Source: Ruminococcus_C sp963590855 (GTDB taxonomy: Bacteria > Bacillota > Clostridia > Oscillospirales > Ruminococcaceae). Taken from it: a DNA stretch of 64,000 nt. This document shows, in pieces, positions 63,925 to 64,000 of the stretch. How positions within the stretch are numbered: the first letter of the stretch is position 1; each line of letters begins with the position of its first letter. A program made the translations under genes and the position numbers. The DNA lies in contig CAVAQT010000013.1 of assembly GCA_963590855.1 (NCBI GenBank), positions 8,744 to 72,743 of the forward strand, written 5' to 3'. The notes beneath the pieces are model-generated. The model was not told the origin of the DNA. It saw only the letters and a program-made list of their open reading frames with translations, and did no database searches.

Positions 63925-63966
63925 GTCTAGGGTCTAATGTCTACCGTCTAGCGTCTAGAATCTAAA
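63925..63966. repeat. 7-bp-period tandem repeat
   Basis: GTCTA begins at 63925, 63932, 63939, 63946 and 63953, with ATCTA at 63960, so six units of exactly seven bases keep TCTA and vary at the last two positions (GG, AT, CC, GC, GA, AA). It is followed by AACTCCC and then AT-rich sequence with GGAGGCGGAGG at the window edge. Confidence 0.8.
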
Positions 63967-64000
63967 CTCCCTTTTAACGAAGTTTTTTGGAGGCGGAGGA

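Noticed and set aside
63925..63966. CRISPR array
   Set aside because: Units are seven bases long without spacers, and no cas genes are present.

Overview
This window looks like chromosomal DNA from a gut-type member of the Bacillota, class Clostridia (Oscillospiraceae/Ruminococcaceae or Lachnospiraceae kind). The evidence is Gram-positive ribosome binding sites, sigma-A-like promoters, and a conjugative element whose gene families (Maff2, CD1112, PrgI, CD1108, DUF4315, CD1107/DUF4366, YodL/DUF4316, TnpV) are typical of Clostridia. No rRNA, tRNA or CRISPR array was found.

Region 1 (about 1-18.2 kb) is an exopolysaccharide or capsule cluster, all on the plus strand and tightly coupled. It opens with a sequence that can fold as a large structured RNA (13-294). 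Next come four GT-B type glycosyltransferases, a Wzy-like polymerase, a LicD-like phosphotransferase with a LicC-like nucleotidyltransferase, a deacetylase-like protein, a hexapeptide acetyltransferase, a Wzx flippase and two frameshifted acyltransferase-3 genes. A compositionally different block then carries capE-capG-capF (UDP-GlcNAc to UDP-L-FucNAc) and a UDP-sugar dehydrogenase. A strong terminator closes the cluster at 18.2 kb. The initiating transferase and chain-length regulators are not here and presumably lie upstream.

Region 2 (18.2-21.7 kb) holds possible regulators: an HTH protein of unknown role, an XRE repressor, and a GAF/winged-helix/BTAD (SARP-like) activator, separated by intrinsic terminators, then a 77-aa unknown protein.

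Region 3 (about 21.8-62.0 kb) is an integrative and conjugative element of the Tn1549/clostridial CTn family. In order it has two sigma-70 region-4 proteins (the first frameshifted), a non-coding stretch with two strong inverted-repeat structures, RepA, PcfB, VirD4, Maff2, VirB6/TrbL-like, PrgI, VirB4, NlpC/P60, DUF4315, DUF4366, topoisomerase III, a 2,832-aa methylase-helicase, an ArdC/metallopeptidase protein, a transfer-assisting protein and a YodL protein. A cargo island follows: a GNAT-type toxin-antitoxin pair and an HTH plus Schlafen/AlbA_2 ATPase pair, each with its own promoter. The MobC and MobP relaxase genes are on the minus strand next to a likely oriT. The element ends in four overlapping serine recombinase genes, the second of which has lost its catalytic residues, plus a small membrane protein. 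A tnpV gene with its own ribosome binding site is overprinted in another frame inside the methylase-helicase gene.

Region 4 (62.0-64.0 kb) has a minus-strand AAA ATPase (DUF234 type) broken near its C-terminus, flanked by two direct copies of an approximately 100-bp hairpin-bearing repeat. The window ends in a 7-bp-period tandem repeat.

Four genes (two acyltransferases, the sigma-like gene, the ATPase) are each broken by a small deletion. Either these loci are decaying or switching, or the assembly carries deletion errors; reads must decide. The observations most worth following are the overprinted tnpV, the four-recombinase module with a degenerate member, the two large structured non-coding elements, and the leader motif duplicated inside the element.
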